NCBI GenBank assembly: GCA_023426865.1
Contig: JAEZBT010000200.1
Location: 1 to 7,101, forward strand
Direction: 5' to 3'
DNA: 7,101 nucleotides
Source of the DNA: Actinomycetes bacterium
GTDB lineage: Bacteria; Actinomycetota; Actinomycetes; Actinomycetales; Cellulomonadaceae
Shown here in pieces: positions 1 through 4,002 of this stretch. Position 1 is the stretch's first letter. Each line of letters starts with the position of its first letter. The translations under genes were made by a program, and so were the position numbers. Under the pieces are notes generated by a model that was not told where the DNA came from, searched no databases, and worked only from the letters and a program-made list of their open reading frames with translations.

Positions 1-17
1 GCCCCGGGGGCTCGTGA

Positions 18-98
18 CGCGCGTCGGCGGGGCCCAGGGCGCCCGTCGGCGGGGCGCGTGGCGCCCGTCGGCGGGGCGCGTGGCGCCCGTCGGCGGGG
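18..98. repeat. 22-bp GC-rich tandem repeat, about 3.7 copies
   Basis: Two identical 22-bp units lie at 40-61 and 62-83. A diverged copy with four mismatches lies directly before them (18-39), and a partial copy of 15 bases follows (84-98). The core shared by all copies is GTCGGCGGGG. No reading frame of note covers 1-210 and I recognise no gene there. The repeat begins close to the window edge, so it may be why the assembly stopped here, and the true copy number may be higher. The units have no dyad-repeat/spacer layout, so this is not a CRISPR array. Confidence 0.85.
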
Positions 99-210
99 AA
101 TGGGCACGGGGGCCGGGGCGTTCCTGACGTAGACTGGAGGACGCTCCGGAGCCGGGTGACCGGCGTCGGAGGCGGTACCGCAGGTACGCCGCGGGCTTGA
201 CAACTGCACA

Positions 211-575
211 GGGGGTGATCGGTTTCGACGATGGTCGTCGATCCAGGAGAAGCGGGCCGAGGATGTTGGGTTATCTCGTTAACGCTCCCAGCAAACCAAT
301 AGGTGCCGATAACACGCGCACCGACTTCGCCCTCGCCGCCTGAGCGAGGCTTCGAAGTCCGTCAGCCCGAGTTCGCTCTCGTCTCGGTTCCTGGCGTCAT
401 CTAGAGAGCCACTGCTCGTAGCCCTCGTCATCGGGGCTGCGGGGACACTCAGATGACTGGGCCCGTCCGCGACATGTCTGCGTGATCGCGGGGGCCGAGA
501 AACGCGCAGCAGACTGCGCCCGGAGAAGCCCTGGTTCACTGCCGTCGGACGCGGGTTCGATTCCCGCCACCTCCA
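211..575 (+). ncRNA. ssrA: transfer-messenger RNA (tmRNA, one-piece)
   Basis: tmRNA rescues stalled ribosomes by trans-translation with SmpB: it is charged with alanine, enters the A site and appends a degradation tag. The 5' end carries the canonical GGTTTCGACGATGG block (221-234). The tRNA-like 3' end has a T-arm with stems 551-555/563-567 around TTCGATT. The acceptor stem pairs GGGGGTG (211-217) with CACCTCC (568-574), with one G-U pair and discriminator A575. Genomic bases after 575 are CTC, so CCA is not encoded and must be added after transcription. Helix H2 can form between CCAGG (243-247) and CCTGG (530-534). The mature length of 365 nt is normal for actinobacteria. smpB often lies just upstream but is not seen within the 210 bases available. 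Confidence 0.95.
305..343 (+). other. tmRNA-encoded proteolysis tag ADNTRTDFALAA
   Basis: This is the resume reading frame inside tmRNA. It starts at the GCC resume codon (305-307) and ends at TGA (341-343), giving the 12-residue tag ADNTRTDFALAA. The ALAA tail is the usual ClpXP-type degron end, and the tag resembles the mycobacterial ADSHQRDYALAA in length and both ends. The exact resume codon is inferred from this similarity: the frame is open further upstream, but the A-D start matches known actinobacterial tags. Confidence 0.88.
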
Positions 576-610
576 CTCTGAGACCGAGCTGGTGAAGCCC
601 GGTTGACGGC

Positions 611-626
611 CGGACCGCAAGGTCCG
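611..626 (+). other. short hairpin with GCAA tetraloop downstream of tmRNA
   Basis: CGGACC (611-616) and GGTCCG (621-626) form a perfect 6-bp stem capped by GCAA, a GNRA-class stable tetraloop. It lies in the 3' trailer of the tmRNA transcript, 36 nt after the mature end and just before a much longer hairpin. It could be a stability or processing element for the precursor, or part of the termination region. The role is inferred from position only. Confidence 0.6.
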
Positions 627-633
627 TGCGCAT

Positions 634-670
634 CGAAGGCCGCCGCCCCCGCGAGGGGTGGCGGCCTTCG
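634..670 (+). terminator. long hairpin, probable tmRNA terminator
   Basis: A 16-bp stem pairs 634-649 with 655-670, with one G-T mismatch, around a 5-nt loop. It is the strongest hairpin I find in the region after ssrA. The 3' side is followed by TGCTGCGCGG rather than a T-run, so it would act as a U-poor terminator of the kind common in high-GC actinobacteria, possibly with help from Rho. The stem is nearly symmetric and could work on both strands. Confidence 0.65.
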
Positions 671-804
671 TGCTGCGCGGGGCGCCCGGCGGTGGCGCCC
701 GCCGTGTTTCGACGGGACCCGGACACCGGCCAGCAGATGTCGTTGGCGTACGACGACGAGCGGGAGTCTGTGTCGACGACCGTCGAGGGGCGCAACAGTG
801 TGCA

Positions 805-830
805 GATAGTAGGTCCGGGGCCCTACTATC
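805..830 (+). promoter_or_regulatory. 9-bp inverted repeat overlapping -10 of the antitoxin gene (probable operator)
   Basis: Perfect arms GATAGTAGG (805-813) and CCTACTATC (822-830) are separated by 8 bases. The right arm contains TACTAT (824-829), a TANNNT -10 hexamer lying 7 bases before the ATG at 837, so the mRNA would be leaderless or nearly so. There is no clear -35. AbiEi-family antitoxins are known to repress their own operon by binding inverted repeats at the promoter, and this site fits that job. A further CACTAT (833-838) overlaps the start codon. Binding by the gene product is inferred. Confidence 0.7.
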
Positions 831-836
831 CGCACT

Positions 837-1463
837 ATGACCTCTCGCCGCGATGTTGTCAGGCGCGCCGTACGCGCGCCCCTGCGGACGATCCGCACCG
901 CCGAGCTCGCCTTCGCGTACGCGCACCCGCGGCAGGAGGCTCGCGAGTTCGAACGCCTCGGGCTCCTGCACCGCCTCGCGCACGGCATCTACTGCGCTGT
1001 ACCGCCAGAGAGCGACCCGATGACGTGGCGACCAACGCTCGAAGCAGCAAGTGCCGCGGTGGCGACCGCCCTGTACGGAGACCGCGTACCCGTCCTGACC
1101 GGACTCACCGCTGCGCGGATGCATCGTGCCCTCCCCCGCGCGATCGGCGTCGGCTACGTCGCCGTCCCCACTCGGCGGCGGGCGCTTCGACTCGCCGATC
1201 GCGAGGGTGAGATCCGGTTTGTGATGCGGGCGGTCTCCGAACTCGACGCTGTCGCCATGGCGACCGAACTCGGACAGACACTCGTGACAACCGCCGAGCA
1301 GACCGTGCTCGACCTCGCCCGTGCCGACGCCCGTGAAGAGGACCTCGACGCCCAGCAGGCGATCAACGCCCTGTGGCCCCAGTGCGACCCTGCTGTCCTG
1401 GAGGAGATCGCAGGTCGCCAACGCATGCGCGCGACGCTTCGACGCGTGGCGGCCGGCCGATGA
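837..1463 (+). CDS. AbiEi-like antitoxin / transcriptional repressor
   Basis: A 208-residue protein of the AbiEi antitoxin family, from type IV toxin-antitoxin and abortive-infection systems. In these systems AbiEi represses its operon and counteracts the AbiEii nucleotidyltransferase without direct contact. Residues 1-55 fit the N-terminal winged-helix part, with the typical strand around LLHRLAHGIYCA (43-54). Residues 65-165 fit the AbiEi C-terminal domain, including LTGLTAARMHRALP (88-100 region) and TAEQTVLDLA (152-161). The ATG at 837 follows a -10 hexamer by 7 bases and needs no Shine-Dalgarno site. The stop overlaps the next ATG as ATGA (1460-1463), the usual coupling to the toxin gene. 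The gene appears intact although the toxin is not. Family assignment rests on recognition of sequence pattern, not a search. Confidence 0.78.
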   Translation: MTSRRDVVRRAVRAPLRTIRTAELAFAYAHPRQEAREFERLGLLHRLAHGIYCAVPPESDPMTWRPTLEAASAAVATALYGDRVPVLTGLTAARMHRALPRAIGVGYVAVPTRRRALRLADREGEIRFVMRAVSELDAVAMATELGQTLVTTAEQTVLDLARADAREEDLDAQQAINALWPQCDPAVLEEIAGRQRMRATLRRVAAGR

Positions 1464-1552
1464 GTCCGTCGCAGTACGAGGAGTGGGCGGCCGTCGCCGG
1501 TCGGTTCGGGGCCGACCTGGAGCAGGTCAGACGCGACCACCTCATCTCGAAC
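1460..1552 (+). pseudogene. 5' remnant of an AbiEii-like nucleotidyltransferase toxin gene
   Basis: The ATG overlaps the antitoxin stop codon. The first ~31 residues, MSPSQYEEWAAVAGRFGADL followed by EQVRRDHLISN, look like the N-terminus of AbiEii/AbiGii-type toxins, where RRDHLISH leads into the first helix before the GG-T nucleotidyltransferase motif. After LISN the frame becomes unlike protein and the coding signal moves to another frame. No GG(T/S)xxxR motif or downstream catalytic acidic residues are present. The toxin is therefore almost certainly non-functional, reduced to roughly a tenth of the usual ~250-300 residues. Identity of such a short piece is moderate in certainty; its position directly after AbiEi supports it. 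Confidence 0.55.
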
Positions 1553-1554
1553 GA

Positions 1555-1779
1555 CTCGGTGACGGGCTCTTGGCAGCCGCGGCGGCACTCGTCTTGGTCC
1601 TCGCCGAAGGCCATCCAACGGAGGACGACCTTCGTAGCCGTGCCGAACTCGACGAGGACGTCGCCGGCTGGATCGACTCGGTCGGCGACTGGCCCATTGA
1701 CGAGCAGGGTGCACTACTCGTCCGCGAGCTCTGCATCAAGGCGGCCTACTTCCACCTCGCTCCTTCTGAGACCGATTGA
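1555..1779 (+). pseudogene. unrecognised C-terminal reading frame joined to the toxin remnant
   Basis: From about 1555 the coding signal is in the +1-phase frame relative to the AbiEii remnant and runs to TGA at 1777-1779. The peptide is hydrophobic at its start (LLAAAAALVLVLAEG), then acidic (AELDEDVAGWIDSVGDWPID) and ends KAAYFHLAPSETD. I do not recognise it. Its own start is not visible; the nearest candidate in frame is a TTG at 1570 without a good Shine-Dalgarno site. It is best read as the 3' part of another small gene fused to the AbiEii remnant by deletion at about 1545-1560. It could instead be an intact gene of ~69 residues starting at 1570. Its end overlaps the next gene's TTG as TTGA. 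Confidence 0.45.
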
Positions 1780-1960
1780 CGCGGACCGTCGTTCAGAAGC
1801 AGCACGTGCTCGCCGGTGCCGAGCACGACGTCGTCTTCCAGATCTTCGCCATCGGCATGGACGAGGCGGGGCGCCCGACCTTGCCGCTGACGACATCCCC
1901 GAGGCCATGCGTGTCACGAGGCTCGCTGCCCGGCGCCTCGGAGCTTCCCGGACCCGATGA
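1776..1960 (+). pseudogene. small unrecognised gene with a frameshift
   Basis: The frame starts at TTG 1776, overlapping the previous stop, and encodes MTRTVVQKQHVLAGAEHDVV then FQIFAIGMDEAG. Near 1868-1876, in or beside a GGGG run, the coding-like signal moves to another frame reading APDLAADDIPEAMRVTRLAA, then RRLGASRTR and TGA at 1958-1960. Read as one broken gene it gives about 61 residues. In the uncorrected first frame the protein becomes low-complexity Arg/Ser text until 2114. I do not recognise a family. A one-base loss in the organism or a sequencing error at the G run are both possible. Confidence 0.45.
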
Positions 1961-1974
1961 CCCGATGACCCGAT
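1951..1974. repeat. three perfect tandem copies of GACCCGAT
   Basis: The 8-bp unit repeats exactly at 1951-1958, 1959-1966 and 1967-1974. The first two copies contain the TGA that ends the preceding frameshifted gene. The repeat lies between two gene remnants. An 8-bp unit is not a multiple of three, so slippage here would change the reading frame downstream. Confidence 0.85.
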
Positions 1975-2028
1975 CATCGCTGCCTGCCATGCTCGTCGGC
2001 GAAGGACCGGACGCGGAGGAGTGGGGCG

Positions 2029-2136
2029 ATGGAGACGGTGATGACGCTCACCGACGGCGGCGTCGTGATGCGTCCGCTTCAGCTCAGCGATGTCGCAGCC
2101 CACCTCGCAGGTGAGGACGAGGAGCTCGTGCGGTGA
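2029..2136 (+). pseudogene. 5' fragment of a GNAT-family N-acetyltransferase gene
   Basis: The ATG at 2029 has a good ribosome site GGAGGA (2015-2020), 8 bases away. The 35-residue product begins METVMTLTDGGVVMRPLQLS and ends AGEDEELVR before TGA at 2134-2136. This matches the typical N-terminus of actinobacterial GNAT enzymes, with VxxRP(L/W) as beta-1 and DV..hl..gEDEE(L/I)VRW as helix alpha-1. The acetyl-CoA binding loop and all the rest of the ~160-190-residue fold are missing, so it cannot be an enzyme. Third codon positions are less GC-rich than in the genes to the right (about 6 of 35 end in A or T). The break falls where the next reading frame begins in another phase. Confidence 0.6.
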
Positions 2137-2140
2137 CCGG

Positions 2141-2638
2141 TGGGCCAAGGACCGCCAGCAGCTCGCCACCGACTACTCCCACGCCGAGGCAAGCGTCGAC
2201 ATGTCCGACCACGCTACGGTCCGGAACGAGGAGACCGACCGGTGGGAGAGGACGCAGGTCATCCCCAACCTGCACCTGGTCGAGCGCGGGCCCTCGACGC
2301 TCCTCGACCCGGAGGGCTTCGGGAGCACCTACACCACGAAGGTCATGGAGTCGCACGCCCCGGGCAACCACCACGACGCCTGCCGCCAGGCCACCAAGGC
2401 CATCGACACCCTCGACGCCTGTCGCCGCGGCTACGCCGATCAGAGCTTCGCAGTGAAGGACCTGCCACCGTCGGTCAGGGAGGGCATGGAGATCATCCGC
2501 CAGGTCGACGCGGGCGACATCACCCCGGACGTCGCCGACGCGCGGCTGGCCGAGCTCGACTACACGGGCGGGCTGCCCGACTTCATGAAGGCGGTCTCCG
2601 GGCAGTTCGCGTCGCTGGGGCACGTGCGCAAGGTCTGA
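2141..2638 (+). CDS. hypothetical protein, probably missing its 5' end
   Basis: The frame encodes an acidic soluble protein that I do not recognise. Coding character (third positions almost all G or C) starts at about 2141-2144, at peptide DRWAKDRQQLATDYSHAEAS, immediately after the GNAT fragment ends. The first clean start is ATG 2201, which would give 145 residues (MSDHATVRNEETDRW...), but its nearest purine-rich stretch, GAGG, is about 11 bases away. Because coding continues upstream of 2201, the true start was probably lost at the junction. The C-terminal third (VREGMEIIRQVDAGDITPDV then ADARLAEL) is predicted helical. There are no membrane segments or signal peptide. A PIN-domain gene follows after a 29-base gap, but it has its own promoter and a toxin-antitoxin pairing is not supported by sequence. 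Confidence 0.55.
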   Translation, partial: WAKDRQQLATDYSHAEASVDMSDHATVRNEETDRWERTQVIPNLHLVERGPSTLLDPEGFGSTYTTKVMESHAPGNHHDACRQATKAIDTLDACRRGYADQSFAVKDLPPSVREGMEIIRQVDAGDITPDVADARLAELDYTGGLPDFMKAVSGQFASLGHVRKV

Positions 2639-2655
2639 CGGGCCACGAGCGCGCC

Positions 2656-2661
2656 TAGCCT
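2656..2661 (+). promoter_or_regulatory. -10 hexamer TAGCCT for a leaderless PIN-domain mRNA
   Basis: TAGCCT fits TANNNT and ends 6 bases before the ATG at 2668. With the -12 to -7 rule, transcription would start on the A of that ATG. This decides in favour of ATG 2668 over the in-frame GTG at 2662, which would fall upstream of the transcription start. No good -35 is visible and there is no Shine-Dalgarno site. Confidence 0.6.
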
Positions 2662-2667
2662 GTGGCG

Positions 2668-3069
2668 ATGAAGCGCTACGTCATCGACGCCCGCACGCTC
2701 CTGCACCTCGTCGACGGCGGGCTGCACATCGACCCCGGCGTCCAGCTCGTCGCGCCGGGCTCCATCCGCTCCGACGCGCTCCAGCTGCTGCTGGACGACG
2801 TCGTCGCCGGCCGGCGCTCGGACCGCGCGGCCCTGGCGGCCCACGAGCGCACCACCGAGGTGAAGCTGCGGCTCCTCGCCGACCGGGTCGCCCGGGGCGT
2901 CGCGTGGCGCATCGCGCGCGAGCACGGCTGGGACACCCTGCGCGACGCCGAGCACCTGGCCCTCGTCCGGCTCCAGGCCGACGCCCTGGTCACCGTCGAC
3001 CCCGCACTCGCCGCACGGGCCGACGGCGTCGTCCCGGTCGCCCCGCTGGACGCGCTGCTGGCCGGGTAG
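2668..3069 (+). CDS. PIN-domain protein (VapC-like putative ribonuclease)
   Basis: A 133-residue protein with the PIN-domain pattern: beta-1 YVIDARTLLHL with Asp7, the second site SIRSDALQLLL with Asp36 where Glu is usual, then DTLRDAEHLALVRLQADALV containing Asp93, and TVDPALAARA with Asp111. These make the acidic metal-binding cluster of PIN ribonucleases, and the length is that of a single domain. PIN proteins are often VapC toxins that cut tRNA or rRNA, but stand-alone housekeeping members exist. No small antitoxin with a DNA-binding fold precedes it; the gene upstream is a ~145-residue unknown and the mRNA appears to start at this ATG. A GTG at 2662 would add two residues. It is convergent with the regulator gene, with only 4 bases between stop codons. 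Confidence 0.75.
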   Translation: MKRYVIDARTLLHLVDGGLHIDPGVQLVAPGSIRSDALQLLLDDVVAGRRSDRAALAAHERTTEVKLRLLADRVARGVAWRIAREHGWDTLRDAEHLALVRLQADALVTVDPALAARADGVVPVAPLDALLAG

Positions 3070-3073
3070 CCGC

Positions 3074-3850
3074 TCAACCGACACCGGCGGCTTCGTTCTC
3101 GAGCTGCTGCCGGTCGAGCAGGGCCGTCCAGCGGCGCCCGGAGTTGATGACGCCCTCCTTCTTCCACCGGCTCATCACGCGGGAGACCGACTCCGGCGTC
3201 GACCGGGCGAGTCCCGCGAGGTCCGCCCGGGACAGCGGGACCTCGAGCAGCACGCCGTCGGCGCCGTGGTCCTCGCCGAGCTTGTCCGCCAGGCGCAGCA
3301 GCACCGTCGCGACCCGCTGGGGCACCGTGTCCGTCGTCTGGCCCCCGATGTCCGCGTGGGCCCGGGCCAGGCGGGCCGCGACGTCGTCGAGCACCCGCAG
3401 CCCGACGCGCGGATAGGTGGCCAGCACCTCCCGGAACGCGTCCTGGTCGATCCGCAGCGCGCACGTGGGGACCAGGGCGGACGCCGACTGCAGGTGGTAG
3501 GGCTCCCCCAGCGTCCCCATCGCCCCGAACAGCTCACCCGGCACGAGGATGTCGGCAACCGTCTCCGTGCCACCCGCGGTGACCTGGGAGACCTTCACGC
3601 TCCCCTCGGCCACCACGTACAGCGCGTCCGCGGGGTCCCCCGCGTGGTAGATGTACCCGTCGGCCGGCACGGACATCGTCCGCATGCGCGTGTCGATGAC
3701 GTCGAGCTCGGCCTCGCTCAGCCCGCGGAAGTAGGGCGCCCGCGCGAGCACGTACATCCGCACGGGGCGCGGGCACTGGTGCGGCAGCGTCACCTCCCGC
3801 AGCGGGATGGTGCGCCGCCCCGCGGCCGACGGCGGGCTCGGGTGGCTCAC
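3074..3850 (-). CDS. CRP/FNR-family transcriptional regulator
   Basis: 258 residues. A ~35-residue N-terminal extension precedes a cyclic-nucleotide-binding-type beta-roll (about 38-140, with GDPADALYVVAEGSVKV and the PGELFGAMGTLGEP turn), a dimer helix (about 141-170) and a Crp-type winged helix (about 175-250). The recognition helix is TPESVSRVMSRWKKEGVI; E220, S223 and R224 match the ExxSR of FNR rather than the RExxGR of CRP. The Glu and Arg that hold cAMP in CRP appear replaced (A110, Q121), and only two cysteines exist (C26, C130). Neither cAMP nor a four-Cys Fe-S cluster is therefore expected, and the signal is unknown. The start is GTG 3850, six bases after a -10 (TACCCT), so probably leaderless. 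The gene is divergent from a metallochaperone/P1B-ATPase operon that it may control. Confidence 0.88.
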   Translation of the reverse strand: MSHPSPPSAAGRRTIPLREVTLPHQCPRPVRMYVLARAPYFRGLSEAELDVIDTRMRTMSVPADGYIYHAGDPADALYVVAEGSVKVSQVTAGGTETVADILVPGELFGAMGTLGEPYHLQSASALVPTCALRIDQDAFREVLATYPRVGLRVLDDVAARLARAHADIGGQTTDTVPQRVATVLLRLADKLGEDHGADGVLLEVPLSRADLAGLARSTPESVSRVMSRWKKEGVINSGRRWTALLDRQQLENEAAGVG

Positions 3851-3856
3851 GCAGCC

Positions 3857-3862
3857 AGGGTA
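3857..3862 (-). promoter_or_regulatory. -10 hexamer TACCCT for leaderless regulator mRNA
   Basis: Read on the minus strand, TACCCT is followed by GGCTGC and then the GTG start at 3850, so the predicted transcription start is the first base of the start codon. There is no ribosome-binding site. No consensus -35 is seen, which would fit a promoter that needs an activator. Confidence 0.6.
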
Positions 3863-3882
3863 GACCGCGCCCGTGCCGTCGC

Positions 3883-3895
3883 AGGTCAGCGACCT
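3883..3895. promoter_or_regulatory. dyad AGGTC-N3-GACCT near the regulator's -35 region
   Basis: Perfect 5-bp arms (3883-3887 and 3891-3895) are separated by AGC. GC before and TGC after extend it to GC-AGGTC-AGC-GACCT-TGC with one unpaired base. Its centre is about 39 bases upstream of the predicted regulator start, over the -35 position. It could bind a second regulator or act in autoregulation, or it could be chance. Its half-sites do not match the FNR/CRP type. Confidence 0.35.
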
Positions 3896-3905
3896 TGCAG
3901 CAGAG

Positions 3906-3917
3906 TGACGGCCGTCA
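3906..3917. promoter_or_regulatory. perfect 12-bp palindrome TGACGGCCGTCA, probable FNR/CRP-type operator
   Basis: The site TGA-CGGCCG-TCA is self-complementary and has the TGA-N6-TCA spacing of FNR/CRP boxes (compare TTGAT-N4-ATCAA and TGTGA-N6-TCACA), read here as GTGAC-GGCC-GTCAT. Its centre lies between 3911 and 3912. That is -41.5 from the predicted chaperone start (A3953) and -61.5 from the predicted regulator start (3850), the standard class II and class I activator distances. The divergent FNR-class regulator is the obvious candidate to bind it. Binding is inferred. Confidence 0.7.
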
Positions 3918-3919
3918 TG

Positions 3920-3946
3920 TTGCCGCGCGCGAACCGCTCCTAGGTT
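3920..3946 (+). promoter_or_regulatory. promoter of the metallochaperone-ATPase operon
   Basis: TAGGTT (3941-3946) is a TANNNT -10 element predicting a start at A3953 and a 50-nt leader. The -35 is poor: TTGCCG (3920-3925) has a 15-base spacer, and TGTTGC at the 17-base position is also weak. A weak -35 overlapped by an activator palindrome is the expected layout of a class II activated promoter. Confidence 0.6.
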
Positions 3947-3957
3947 CGAGCCATTCC

Positions 3958-3974
3958 CGGGGGAACGTCCCCCG
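3958..3974 (+). other. leader hairpin before the metallochaperone gene
   Basis: C-GGGGG (3958-3963) pairs with CCCCC-G (3969-3974) around the loop AACGT, a 6-bp all-GC stem placed 5 bases after the predicted transcription start. It could stabilise the mRNA 5' end. It is too far (over 10 bases) from the ribosome site at 3986-3992 to block it directly. Confidence 0.45.
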
Positions 3975-3985
3975 TGGACCGGACG

Positions 3986-3992
3986 AGAAGGA
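3986..3992 (+). promoter_or_regulatory. ribosome-binding site AGAAGGA deciding the chaperone start
   Basis: AGAAGGA is 10 bases before GTG 4003 but only 1 base before the in-frame GTG 3994. The spacing therefore favours 4003, which gives the compact 78-residue HMA protein. Confidence 0.6.
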
Positions 3993-4002
3993 CGTGCACA
4001 CC

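Noticed and set aside
18..98. The left tandem repeat as a CRISPR array
   Set aside because: Units are directly adjacent with no unique spacers, and no cas genes are present.
197..202. Exact TTGACA upstream of tmRNA as a -35 element
   Set aside because: It is only 9-14 bases before the mature 5' end, so the matching -10 would fall inside the RNA. No suitable -10 was found upstream either, so I name no tmRNA promoter.
550..575. T-arm and acceptor end looking like a separate tRNA gene
   Set aside because: It is the 3' tRNA-like end of tmRNA: it pairs with 211-217, and no anticodon arm precedes it.
279..1421. 380-codon minus-strand frame across tmRNA and the antitoxin gene
   Set aside because: It crosses a structural RNA gene and opposes a recognisable AbiEi frame; its composition is Arg/Pro/Gly-rich without any domain.
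2090..2200. ATG 2090 as the start of the 182-codon hypothetical protein
   Set aside because: It lies inside the GNAT fragment in a frame without coding character (2090-2140), so those first residues are not real protein.
576..2640. Second copy of the tmRNA 3' end as an attR site
   Set aside because: I looked for GGTTCGATTCCCGCC and its end CCACCTCCA further on and found no repeat within the window, so element boundaries cannot be drawn.
2662..2664. GTG 2662 as start of the PIN protein
   Set aside because: It directly follows the probable -10 hexamer and would be outside the transcript; ATG 2668 has the right distance.
2201..3069. Calling the 145-residue protein and the PIN protein a toxin-antitoxin pair
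   Set aside because: The upstream protein is too large and lacks a visible DNA-binding fold, its 5' end seems lost, and the PIN gene has its own promoter.
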